64,000 bases of DNA, taken from positions 108,009,806 through 108,073,805 of the forward strand of contig CM076849.1 of NCBI GenBank assembly GCA_039519185.1, in the 5' to 3' direction. The position numbers were made by a program, and so were the translations under genes. This document shows, piece by piece, positions 18,961 through 29,706 of this stretch (within the stretch, counting starts at the first letter, position 1; every line of letters starts with the position of its first letter). The notes under the pieces were generated by a model. The model had not been told where the DNA came from and searched no databases. It saw only the letters and a list, made by a program, of their open reading frames with translations. This DNA is from Astragalus membranaceus. Lineage: Eukaryota > Streptophyta > Magnoliopsida > Fabales > Fabaceae.

Positions 18961-20074
18961 TCTCCTTTGTGAAGGTTAACAAGGAGATAGTATTATGTGA
19001 TTCAGTTTGACAAGTCAGACGTGAATACGAATACGAAAATGAGGTGACTGTTGACTGTTTTTCACATTGCGAATAAGCACCAAAGGATTAAATAATGGAT
19101 CTGCTGCAAGGGACTGAACTTTCCAAAGTGAAGTTTGGCGTGCGGTATGGTAGTTTTTGAAAAGAAAAAAAAAATCATTTTTGTGAAAACCCGCATGCTA
19201 AAGTTAATTTTGGGAACGAATCAAGAGGTTTATAGCGTCTGATTGAGGAAGAAAATCCTAGGAGGATTACTTTGGTTAAGGAGAAGTTCTCAACGCTATG
19301 GACTAATTTGGAAAGGAATCGGGTGCGTCGTTGGTAAAAACCTCGTGATGAAGTTGCAATAGAGGAAAAAGAGTTCTGAGTTTTGTTTGATAGTTGTTTT
19401 GAGAACAACTGAGGTGATTTTTTATTGCCTTCGAAATTAATTGATGTTCCCACGGTTTATTTCTACGTTTAAGGTCAAAGTTTTTAGTAAAACCCTCATT
19501 CCAACTTTTTGAAAAGTTTTATCTCGAAATCTCAAGGGCGGGTCAAGAAGTTTCACAGATGACTTTCCGTCACATTTTTCAACGTGTACTGGAACTGTTA
19601 TAGATTTTAGAAGATTTGTTGAGGACGTGTTTACACCCTTCGAGGAAATTGTGTTTGTTTCTACCTCTACCGAGGAGTACCAGTCTGTGGATCTGATTTT
19701 CAACCTGTATTTCTATCAAATGTCTTATATTAGACCCTTTGATTTAGATTAATCAAAGTTGGGGAGCAAGTGAGGAATGAAGCTTCGGAAGTGCTTTCGG
19801 ACGCGGTGCTGAGCCTATGTAGGCGAAAGAGGAGTTTCTCGTGTTGATTCGTAACAGGAGAGTTCGGACTGTAATCTTAGAAGCGTTCTAGGGTAGTAGT
19901 CGAACATACTTAAAGGTTGGCGTGCCAACTTGGGAAGATTTTCTACACTCATTTCGTTAATTCAAGATTGTGTTCCAGCGACTAAAAGACCTTTCTGAGG
20001 ATGTCGATCCTCGGTTAGTTGGATGAAAGATTTAACGAAATTTTGAGGACAAAATTCTTTCAAGTTGGGGAGAA
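18961..20074 (+). other. Element D non-coding 3' internal region and PPT
   Basis: About 1.1 kb that replaces integrase. It has no recognisable domain on either strand. It is homologous (reverse complement) to 36573-37680 of F, so it is a family feature and not random decay. It ends in the polypurine tract AAGTTGGGGAGAA (20062-20074) next to the 3' LTR. Confidence 0.7.
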
Positions 20075-21178
20075 TGTAACATCCGCAAAATAATTAATAG
20101 AGTTATTTGGGTGTTAACCAGATCGTTAACCAGATAATACGGATCGTTAACCAGATAATACGGATCAAGGAAGTTTTGGAATCGAAATAAGAGATTTAGA
20201 TCAATATGGTAATTGGACCACGTTACCAACTATATATTAAATAAATATATATATATATATATATGTATACGTGTGTGTGTGTGTGTTAAAAAGAAAGGAA
20301 AGGAATGAATTGAAAAAAAAGAAGGAAAAGGAAGCAGCGAGAGGAACAGAAAGGAAAAAGGGAAAGAAGAAAGAATGGGGGAGGAGGAAGAAGAGGAAAA
20401 AGGAAGGGTTTACGCTCATCAAAACGACTTCCTTCCAACACGAAAAACGTTCAGCGTTACTTCCTCTTCGATTTGGTACCAAAATCTTCATCATCAACTC
20501 ACTCTCTCTCACTTTGCCATTTTCGAATTTGAGAGGAAAAAATTGAGGTTTTGATGGTTGAAGCTCAATGATAGCTTGAGATGGTGGTTGGCGCGAACCC
20601 AAGGATGATGGATCGTTGATTTGGAAGCTAGTTGGGTGATTTGGGGTTGAAAATCAAATTGAGGATTTTGTGTGAATAGTGCTTCAAGAGGAGGAAGATG
20701 ATGAATAGTATCCATGAAGAATTTCGGGGAATCCGGTTTTGCAGTCAAAAGATTTCTCGAGGTCGAGTAGGAAGCTTTGGGAGCGGATACGGATGTCGCC
20801 GGAGCGTGGAATTGTCTCGGGGAGCGTTCGCGTGGTTACTCGGTGAATTCGGCCCGATCGTGGTTCACGCTTCAAGGGTGAGTTTTACTCACGTTTAGGC
20901 TTTTGAATTAATAAACTTAATTTGCGAAATGTGTTTCGGTTTTGGTTCGTTATCGAAAACGTATTTTGTACAAAAATCGCGTTTTATGTCCTATTGGTTT
21001 TTGGATTGATTGATTGGTGATTGTTATTCTTTGTATATGTTTTGGACTGTTTTTATGTTGGGACTGGACTGGAACAGGTATCGGAATTGGTCGGAACGAC
21101 AAAAATTGCGAAAACGGGATAAAATACAATGCTGTCAAAAGCGCACGACCCGTGCGTCTCAGGCGCACGGACCGTGCG
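20075..21178 (+). mobile_element. Element D 3' LTR, truncated by insertion of C
   Basis: Starts TGTAACATCCGC after the polypurine tract and follows the 5' LTR of D up to the CACGACCCGTGC palindromes, then stops at ...ACCGTGCG, where the family-C LTR begins (TGTAA at 21179-21183, continued at 60249). Relative to the 5' LTR it has lost about 75 bp after the first 40 bases and holds a duplicated GATCGTTAACCAGATAATAC segment (20118-20164). The rest of the LTR should lie right of the window. Confidence 0.85.
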
Positions 21179-21183
21179 TGTAA

Positions 21184-22311
21184 TGTAACACCCCCTTCTA
21201 ATAAACTAATATTTAATTTATGAAAATCAGAGTTTTCGAAAAAAACCTTTCAGCGCAACCCAAGAGGGTGCTACATCTTCACCAAATAAAACATATAACA
21301 ACATCTAAAACTCATAATACAATAAAGTATGTGATACATAGCACATTGATCGGGACGAGCCCTAAAACACTTGTTTAGTTACACTTACACCACAGTTTAC
21401 ATAATCACCACGCAGCGGAAAATAGCATGTTTCATAAACATATTTAAATACATCATCAAATACTAGTTTTGAACAACTTTCATTAAACAGTCACTAGACT
21501 AATCGCCCCCCGGTGCTACGTATCAGAGCAGACACAACCGACTAGAAGGAAGCATGTGAATACCTTCACTCGCTATCACCTGCAAGTTGCCGACATAAGA
21601 AGCAACAAAGGCAGTAGGGTGAGTCTCTTTACACAAATAATAATGATTAAGAAAGGCGTTATATTAAGGAAAGCAGCAAGCAACACTATCTCATAACAAT
21701 TCACCGCTTTATCAACAACAATCACCATATTCATATTTCATCCATAGACTCATCAAATGCTTGACTAATGCATGTAATGCAACATGCATGTGGATCCATC
21801 ATCACCGCTATTAGCCTGGAGGGCACTCACCGCTTTGGCCGAAGCCACCACACCGCTTTGGCCGAAGCCTACACACCGCTTTATGCAACATGAATCATGT
21901 GACATTATGACTATGCACAACAGCCCCACACATAAACAATAATAATTATTAAACTCACCGCTTTTCATTTCTCAATTTAATATCATCAACATATAGGCCT
22001 TAAGGATGTCACACCGCTTCGGACCGGAGTCCCTCGCCGCTTTCGCATCTCCAAATAATTACGTCTCCGCACACACCGCTTTTTATCCTTAGGCTAGGAG
22101 TCTAATTTTAATTTTTACGGTTCACTCCCCCGCAACCACACACACCTACGCAGTACACACAACGCACCCGCACGGGGCCGCCCAATTGGGCGCCCCTGCA
22201 CTACACCGCCAGCCCGCACCACACGCGCACGGGGCTGCCCAATTTGGCACCCCTGCGCAACACCACCAACAGTAACATATCTCCACAATTCCAAATCAAT
22301 TCAATTCATCA

Positions 22312-22395
<84 letters not shown>

Positions 22396-22479
22396 ACCAC
22401 ATTCTCAATTTAACCATTCCCATTATATCACCAACAGTAGCCGTAGCCTACCCCCAATTTTCCATTTAATTCATTTCAC

Positions 22480-22540
<61 letters not shown>

Positions 22541-23479
22541 ATATATTAACATAACATCCACAATTTAACCAATCCAATTACAACACCAACAGTAGCCTAA
22601 TCTCTACAATCCCCAAATTAATTTATTTCATCAATATATATACCTTAACACTACCTCACAATTTAACCAAATCCAATACCATTCCAACAGTAGCCGTAGC
22701 TTATTCTCAAATTCCAATTTAATTCATTATCCCCACCATTTCAATTCACTCATTTATTCATCCACCAACAGTAGCCGTACACACATTATCCCACAATTTC
22801 AATTCAATTCATTTCATAACATATATATATATCAATGCAATATCCAACAATTACATCCTTCTCACTAAACAATCAAACAGCAACAATTAGTAAACATTCA
22901 ACTAACTTATTTCACCGATCTAACTCCTACAACCAATCCTACATATATCACCTAACTTAAGCATTATTATAGGTATAAAGTAGAGCCCCCTAACCTTTAG
23001 GAATTCGAGAATACTAGGCACCCCTCCAAGAAATCACTTCTTCTTCTTCCTCTTGCTTGAGCCTCCACGTTTTCCTCCCCCTTCTCCTTGCTGTTTTCAC
23101 GAGTTCCTCTTCTCACTCTCTCTCCTTTCCTTTCTTTTTGTTCCCTACGGCCCTCTCTCTCTTTTCTCTTGTTTTCTTTTCTTTTCTTCTCTTCTTCCTC
23201 CTTTCTCACCTACGGCTGATCCATTTCTTTTAATTCCTTCCTTTAGTTCATTTTAAACCTAGGCCCAATTAAACTAATGGCCTTTGGGCCATTGGCCCTT
23301 TATTTACACCTCCCACCAATTACTTCCACCACTCCTAATTACTTAACACCTCCTAAAATAGAATAAACTCCAACTTAATTAATCTACTTAAATAAATATT
23401 GCAAGCCTTAAATAACTTAATTAAATAAATAATTAAGTGAATAATTAAATAAATAATTAAATTATTTTGGGGCGTTACA
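21184..23479 (-). mobile_element. Element A, 3' LTR
   Basis: 2296 bp from TGTAACACCCCC to GGGGCGTTACA, with its outer flank TGTAA at 21179-21183 matching 60249-60253 on the other side of the element. In sense (minus) it has GGCCCA motifs near 23262-23300, a purine-rich leader (23209-22997), donor AAAG/GTTAGG (boundary 22994), two long (TA)n tracts, a GC-rich GGGGCCGCCCAATTGGGCGC dyad (22174-22193) and acceptor TTGCAG (21580-21581). Confidence 0.9.
22313..22392. repeat. (TA)n microsatellite in LTR A
   Basis: About 38 TA units, with a second interrupted TA tract at 22485-22546. The same two sites in the 5' LTR (59118-59156 and 59247-59315) differ in length. Confidence 0.95.
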
Positions 23480-25245
23480 ACTCTCCCCCACTTAAAATAT
23501 TTTCGTCCTCGAAAATCTACACCAATTATATGAATGCATCAATCCCATCAGTCATATTCCTGCTCCCAACTGTCAACAACTCCTTCTTGTATACTAAGCA
23601 CTAGGTCATACACACCTCTCTGCGCCCTTACCTTGCACCAAAACTCTATTTTCAGGGTCACCAAAGTCTCACACGATCACTCGGATCCTACATAGGTACT
23701 TATTTGACTACCATACTCTTAATAACAATCATCCTACCTCAAGTTTCCCAGAAACCACATTTCTAAACTAGTTCAAAAAGGCATGCTTTACCACTTTGCA
23801 TGAACTTCAACCTCCAGTATCGATCCCTATCTCTACCTCTCCCTACTATATCTCCCAACTCAAATACACAGACATCCATAATACACCTTAAACAATGGGG
23901 GTTTAAGAAATATGACAATGTACCTGGAAGGGACAAAACAAACAAAGACATACTTCTGATGTTCTCAATGACTACAAATAAAATGAATTGGTTCCTTAAA
24001 ATAATATGATGCAAAATAATATAAAACAACAGCAAATTGTAAAGTACAAAACTGAATCGATTTTTCTAAGAAATAACAGAACTAAGTATAATAAAGCAGG
24101 CTGGTTTTAGTAAGTTTAAGTGCCTACTGCAAGTGGATTGGCATGCATAAACAATAAAAAATTATGCTATAGCTTAATCTATCAATTTGTTAATAGATTA
24201 AGTCAAGAGTGGCCCGTACAAAATTTGATGATGCAAAGAATAGCCTTAAAATGAAATTATAAAATCACATTCAGATTTAATACTAACACAGAGAAAACCC
24301 AAAGAGTGTAAACTTCAAATTCAGGAAAGTCAATACATCTAATAAGATGTGAAGTGATAGTAGCTAGCAACTTACAAACCAAACACTCTCAGACTCAATC
24401 ACTCAACAAAAGAAAACTAGAGTTTGAGATTCAACATCCAAATGAGTACGTCTTACAAAACAAAAACTAATCTTCCATCATGGAACTTAGACTAGTTTCT
24501 TAATAGCAAAATTGAAGACACAAATAAAAAACTATAAACCTCAAATTCTCATCTGATAGTCCAATATAAGTTTTCTGAATAGAACACGAGCTCAAGTAAT
24601 GCAAAAATGAGAGAATTTTTTTTTTTTTTCTTTTAATTTTTTAGTCCAGTGCAGTATTAAATGGCATTAAGATTTAAGGGCTTATTGGGGAAAAGCATAT
24701 ATCCCCGTTCCCTATCACCACAAAATTAACATAATTCTTCAAATTTAAATGTTCAAGTTCAAATCCATAACCATAACATAAGCACAGTTCAAGTGTGAAA
24801 CTCAAACTAGCAACACTATATATTGAAATAAAAACTGAAAAAAGTAAAAGTGTGAAACAATCACAAAAAAAAAACAGAACTGAAAAAATCAACCTCACAC
24901 AGTCACACTAGCAGAGCAACACAAATCAGAGATTTATGAAATCTAACATCGTGAAATAATCAAAACTGAAATCGAAAAGATCAAACACAGTGAAATGAAA
25001 TCAATAAAAAGTGAAATCAAAACTACAAACAACACGGAGCAGAAATGAGATTTACGAACAAAGTGAAATAAAAAATAAAAAATGGGAGATTCACAAACAG
25101 AGTGAAACAAACAACAATCACAAACAACTGCAAGCAACACAACGAAAATCTACAACAAAGTCTTTGTCGGAGATCGGCAAGGAACTCCAAAACACTGCGA
25201 CTAGACGACTTGGCCGGACAGACCGAACTGCTCTGATACCACTAA
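23480..25245 (-). mobile_element. Element A internal region, no protein genes
   Basis: The 1.77-kb internal part lies between the two A LTRs. At the left is the polypurine tract (ACTCTCCCCCACTT on the plus strand, 23480-23493). At the right is a Met-tRNA primer binding site (GCTCTGATACCA on the plus strand, 25230-25241). Between them the sequence is A-rich with no gag, protease, RT or integrase motif on either strand. The ends closely match those of element B, including the PBS-adjacent GGCCGGACAGACCGAACT. This is a LARD/TRIM-like non-autonomous element that probably uses proteins of B-family elements. Confidence 0.8.
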
Positions 25246-26066
25246 TGTAACACCCCCTTCTAATAAACTAATATTTAATTTATGAAAATCAGAGTTTTCG
25301 AAAAAAACCTTTCAGCGCAACCCAAGAGGGTGCTACATCTTCACCAAATAAAACATATAACAACATCTAAAACTCATAATACAATAAAGTATGTGATACA
25401 TAGCACATTGATCGGGACGAGCCCTAAAACACTTGTTTAGTTACACTTACACCACAGTTTACATAATCACCACGCAGCGGAAAATAGCATGTTTCATAAA
25501 CATATTTAAATACATCATCAAATACTAGTTTTGAACAACTTTCATTAAACAGTCACTAGACTAATCGCCCCCCGGTGCTACGTATCAGAGCAGACACAAC
25601 CGACTAGAAGGAAGCATGTGAATACCTTCACTCGCTATCACCTGCAAGTTGCCGACATAAGAAGCAACAAAGGCAGTAGGGTGAGTCTCTTTACACAAAT
25701 AATAATGATTAAGAAAGGCGTTATATTAAGGAAAGCAGCAAGCAACACTATCTCATAACAATTCACCGCTTTATCAACAACAATCACCATATTCATATTT
25801 CATCCATAGACTCATCAAATGCTTGACTAATGCATGTAATGCAACATGCATGTGGATCCATCATCACCGCTATTAGCCTGGAGGGCACTCACCGCTTTGG
25901 CCGAAGCCACCACACCGCTTTGGCCGAAGCCTACACACCGCTTTATGCAACATGAATCATGTGACATTATGACTATGCACAACAGCCCCACACATAAACA
26001 ATAATAATTATTAAACTCACCGCTTTTCATTTCTCAATTTAATATCATCAACATATAGGCCTTAAG
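25246..26066 (-). mobile_element. Element A 5' LTR, left part
   Basis: Begins TGTAACACCCCC beside the PBS and appears identical by eye to 21184-22004. It is interrupted after TTAAG (26062-26066) by element B and resumes at 58801. Confidence 0.9.
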
Positions 26067-28680
26067 TGTAACACCCCTTTCTACCCGTTACTTCGTTTAT
26101 AAAAATCAGAGTTTGAAAATCTCGTTCATAGGGAAATGTTACACATACTTCAATAAAACGTCGCTTAGCAGTTTTGAAAAACAGTTCAACTCAATACTCA
26201 TGCATTCGCGTAGCACATCACAAATAAAGAATCTCCAATCTCATTTCAACGTCACTTATAAAACTCAACATAACACAACCCAATACGCAGCGGAAAATAG
26301 TAAAACATAACCAAATAGTCCACATGGACATAATAATCAAAACTCATGAATAAATGCCGAGTTCGTTATCCCCCCTGAGTGCTACGTATCAGAGCATGAC
26401 GACTCGACTCAAAAGTGAAGCTAATACCTTCACTGGGAATCACCTGCACGTTACCAACACGGGGGTAACATTCAAACAGGAAAGGGTGAGCATCATTTCA
26501 GTCTATATAATAGAAAATATGATAAGCACTAATCATAGGCTACGCACTAGAACAATCAGCATCCAAACACCAAATACTCACATCATAGTCATCTCTTACG
26601 TCATTTACAATAACTCATTACATATCATGTGGATTTATGAAATGCAACCCACTCGCGGGTATATGCATGAAGGTACCTTTTCACAAAACGTCGCTTAGCC
26701 ACTCAGGCCTTATCATCACTTAGCCACTCAGGCCTCAAAACATCACTGGGTTTATGCATATGGGCATGAGACACTATGACATGCACCACTCACAATACAC
26801 ACATACACAATTACTCAATTCATGGTCAACTATGTGACCCGTCACTTACCGGTTTGCCGAATAAAGGCACAGCACCTGTCACTTCACAATTCACACACAA
26901 ATAACGTCACTTAGCCTTTTAGGCCTTAACATCACTTAGCCACTCAGGCCCCAAATGTCACTTACACATAAACATCATTCAACTCAAACATTAGCCACTG
27001 AGGGCAAAAGCGTCATTTGACTAACCACCAAGGGCATCCTCGTCATTTACACATCATTATCATTAACTTTGGCCACTAGGGGCAAAACAGTCATTTAACT
27101 AGCCACCAAGGGCATCCTCGTCATTTACACATCATTATCATTAACTTTGGCCACTAGGGGCAAAACAGTCATTTTTGACACTACCGTGTTAAAACTGTTG
27201 TTTATACACCAAAAGGGATTTTTAAAGAGTTCCACGTCATTTTTCAATGTCACTGGGACGATCACCGGGGGCAGCCACTTGGGCGCCCACAAACAGTCAG
27301 AAAATAACAACTTTTCATTTTAAAAATTGAACCCACAATTAGACAACGTAAAAAGCTTCACGGCACTTTTCGAATCGTTCAAAACGGACGTCTGAGTCAA
27401 AAGTTATGATAAAAACAATTTTGGAAAAATTAGGCAACATCCTGGGAACAGGCGCCTTAGGCGCCCAGGCAACCAGGCAACAAGTGCACAGGCGCCCAGC
27501 GCCCAGGCAACATCAACAACGCACGGAACACAGCATGGGCGCCTAGCGCCCCGTGGCAACAACGCGCGCGCACAGCGCAGCGCAACACGAACAAGACACG
27601 GGCGCCTAGCGCCCAGGGGAACAACAACGCAGGGAACACGCACGCCACAGGCGCCCAGCGCCCAGGCGCGCACACACGCACAGCACAACACAACATCAGG
27701 CGCCCAGCGCCCAGCATAGGCGCTTAGCGCCCAGCACACAGCAGCAACGTCCAGAATTTTACCAAAACGCTTTTTAACACTAAAAATTGTTTTCTTAACA
27801 ATTCCAAATCATAAAACTCAACATTTTCCCAGCAACTAAACATACACATATTTTAATCAATTTCTCAAAAATTCAATTGGGCATTGTCTTCCCTATCCCC
27901 TTGGCGCCCTAGGCGCCTATATACCATCCATCAAATCTTGCGAACAACACAAGTAAAATCCAACACAAATTCAGTTTCATGATCAATTCCACTTCGCATA
28001 CACGCATATATATAATGGCCAATACCAACAAAGCATCAAGAAACATCAAGAACTCAAGCATCTCTCAATTCGCATACATCTATATGTAAAAGCCAACATC
28101 AACAATGCATCAAGAAACATCAAGAACTCAAACATCCCTCAATTCGCATACATCTATATATAAAAACCAACATCAACAATACATCAATAAATCTAGTCTA
28201 ACCCTAGATCTAGAACTCATCATATGAAGTATTAGATAGAGTGATAGAGCTCCCCTAACCTCGAAATTGAAGAACGGAGGCTCCGGAGATAGTCACGTAC
28301 AGGACCACAGCAACAAAATCAAGCTCCTTGCTCTTCCTTGATTTGCGACTTCTTCTCCTCTTCCTCTTCTCTCCTACGGCGCCTCCTTGCTCTCTCTCTA
28401 TCTCACGCTCTTTTCTTTCTTTCTTGTTTTTCTCTTTTGATTTCGCAACAACTAGCAAAACCCTAACCCCCTATGCGCTACTCCACTTCGCATATGACAA
28501 GGATAATGGGCTTGGGCTTCTCACTTAGGCCCAAGTCCATTTGGTTTGGCACCTCCACTTTCTACCACTCCCTACACACATTAGTATAAATTCTAATTAA
28601 TTAAAATACATCGAATAATTTAATTTAAATCCCCAATTACTTAATTAAATAAATTAATTAAATAATTTTAGGGTGTTACA
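26067..28680 (-). mobile_element. Element B copy 1, 3' LTR (B1)
   Basis: 2614 bp, TGTAACACCCC to GGGTGTTACA, with target duplication TTAAG on its left. In sense it has TGGGCY (site II-like) motifs and an AAACCCTAA telobox (28458-28466), a GA-rich leader (28445-28340), donor GAG/GTTAGG (boundary 28259), a GGCGCCCAGCGCC dyad array (27447-27745), the GAGTCAAAAGTTAT block (27394-27407), ~78-bp minisatellite units (26995-27170) and acceptor GTGCAG (26444-26445). It matches B3 (49080-51693) at three sites where B2 and B4 differ, so B1 and B3 are the same allele. Confidence 0.9.
27447..27745. repeat. GGCGCC/GCGCCC palindrome array in LTR B
   Basis: At least nine GGCGCC or GGCGCCCAGCGCC units are separated by AACA-rich spacers. 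It repeats in B2 (34558-34853), B3 (50462-50758) and B4 (57567-57865). It creates Cys/Ala/Arg-rich spurious frames. Confidence 0.9.
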
Positions 28681-28692
28681 ACTCTCCCCCAC

Positions 28693-29706
28693 TTAGAATA
28701 TTTCGTCCTCGAAATTTACCTGATCAAACAACTCTGGGTAGGATTCTCGCATCTTGCTCTCTAGCTCCCAAGTCATACTCTCGCCGGCAGCTCCTAGCCA
28801 GACCACTTTCACTAATGCAATCTCTTTGCCTCTAAGCGCCTTCACTTCACGATCCTCAATCCGTACGGGCATCGTCTCCACAGTGAGATTATCCCGCACC
28901 TCTACTTCGTCCATATGGATCACATGAGATGGATCCGAAACATACTTCCGAAGTTGTGACACGTGAAACACGTCATGCAAGTTCGAAAGATTTGGCGGTA
29001 AAGCCACTCTATAAGCCACATTTCCGATTCTTTCAGAAATCTGATAAGGACCAACAAATCGAGGAGTGAGCTTCTTCGATTTCAACGCTCGGCCAACACC
29101 GGTAATAGGAGAAACCCTCAAGAACACATGCTCACCCTCCTGGAACTCTAAATCCTTCCTCCGCTTGTCATGGTAACTCTTCTGACGACTCTGCGAAGCC
29201 TTCATCTTTTCACGGATCATCTTGATCTTCTCTGTAGTCTCCCGGACAATCTCCGTACCCAGCACTACACTTTCTCCCGACTCATACCAACATAACGGTG
29301 TCCTACACTTTCGACCATACAATGCTTCGAACGGTGCCATCCCGATACTGGAATGGTGACTGTTGTTATAGGTAAACTCAATCAACGCAAGGTAGGAATC
29401 CCATGAACCCCGCTGTTCCAATACACAAGCCCTCAACAAATCCTCTAACGACTGAATTGTCCTCTCTGACTGACCGTCTGTCTGGGGATGATACGCCGAA
29501 CTCATTTTTAACTTAGAACCCAATTCTTTCTGCAAACTCTTCCAAAACTCGGAAGTGAACCTCGGATCCCTATCTGACACAATACTCTTCGGAACACCGT
29601 GCAGCCTCACAATTTCTTTGACATATACCTCTGCCAATCTCGACACCGGATAAGTGATATTAATAGGAATAAAATGCGCAGACTTCGTTAACCTATCAAT
29701 GATCAC
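28693..29706 (-). CDS. pol: Element B integrase core and chromodomain-like C-terminus (copy 1)
   Basis: 337 residues, really the end of pol. It holds the integrase catalytic core with Asp45 (SDRDPRF) and Glu81 (DGQSERT), spaced D,35,E, while the first catalytic Asp is in the upstream frame. A GPF/GPY-like module follows (RFVGPYQI...), then a chromodomain-like tail (about 280-325, VKVVWLG...TWELESKMRESYPELF). The stop codon lies in the polypurine tract. The ATG is internal: one base, probably a T before GGGTGATC, is missing near 29709 relative to the family, so the frame overlaps the upstream one by 4 bp. Integrase inserts the cDNA; in chromoviruses the chromodomain directs it to particular chromatin. 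Confidence 0.9.
   Translation of the reverse strand: MIIDRLTKSAHFIPINITYPVSRLAEVYVKEIVRLHGVPKSIVSDRDPRFTSEFWKSLQKELGSKLKMSSAYHPQTDGQSERTIQSLEDLLRACVLEQRGSWDSYLALIEFTYNNSHHSSIGMAPFEALYGRKCRTPLCWYESGESVVLGTEIVRETTEKIKMIREKMKASQSRQKSYHDKRRKDLEFQEGEHVFLRVSPITGVGRALKSKKLTPRFVGPYQISERIGNVAYRVALPPNLSNLHDVFHVSQLRKYVSDPSHVIHMDEVEVRDNLTVETMPVRIEDREVKALRGKEIALVKVVWLGAAGESMTWELESKMRESYPELFDQVNFEDEIF

Noticed and set aside
22997..23209. Lys/Arg/Glu-rich peptide in LTR A as a possible nuclear protein
   Set aside because: The same purine-rich tract exists in all LTR families without frame or residue conservation.
27404..27739. Cys/Ala/Arg-rich frame in LTR B
   Set aside because: It comes from the GGCGCC palindrome array read in a stop-free frame; its repeats in the other LTRs just mirror LTR identity.
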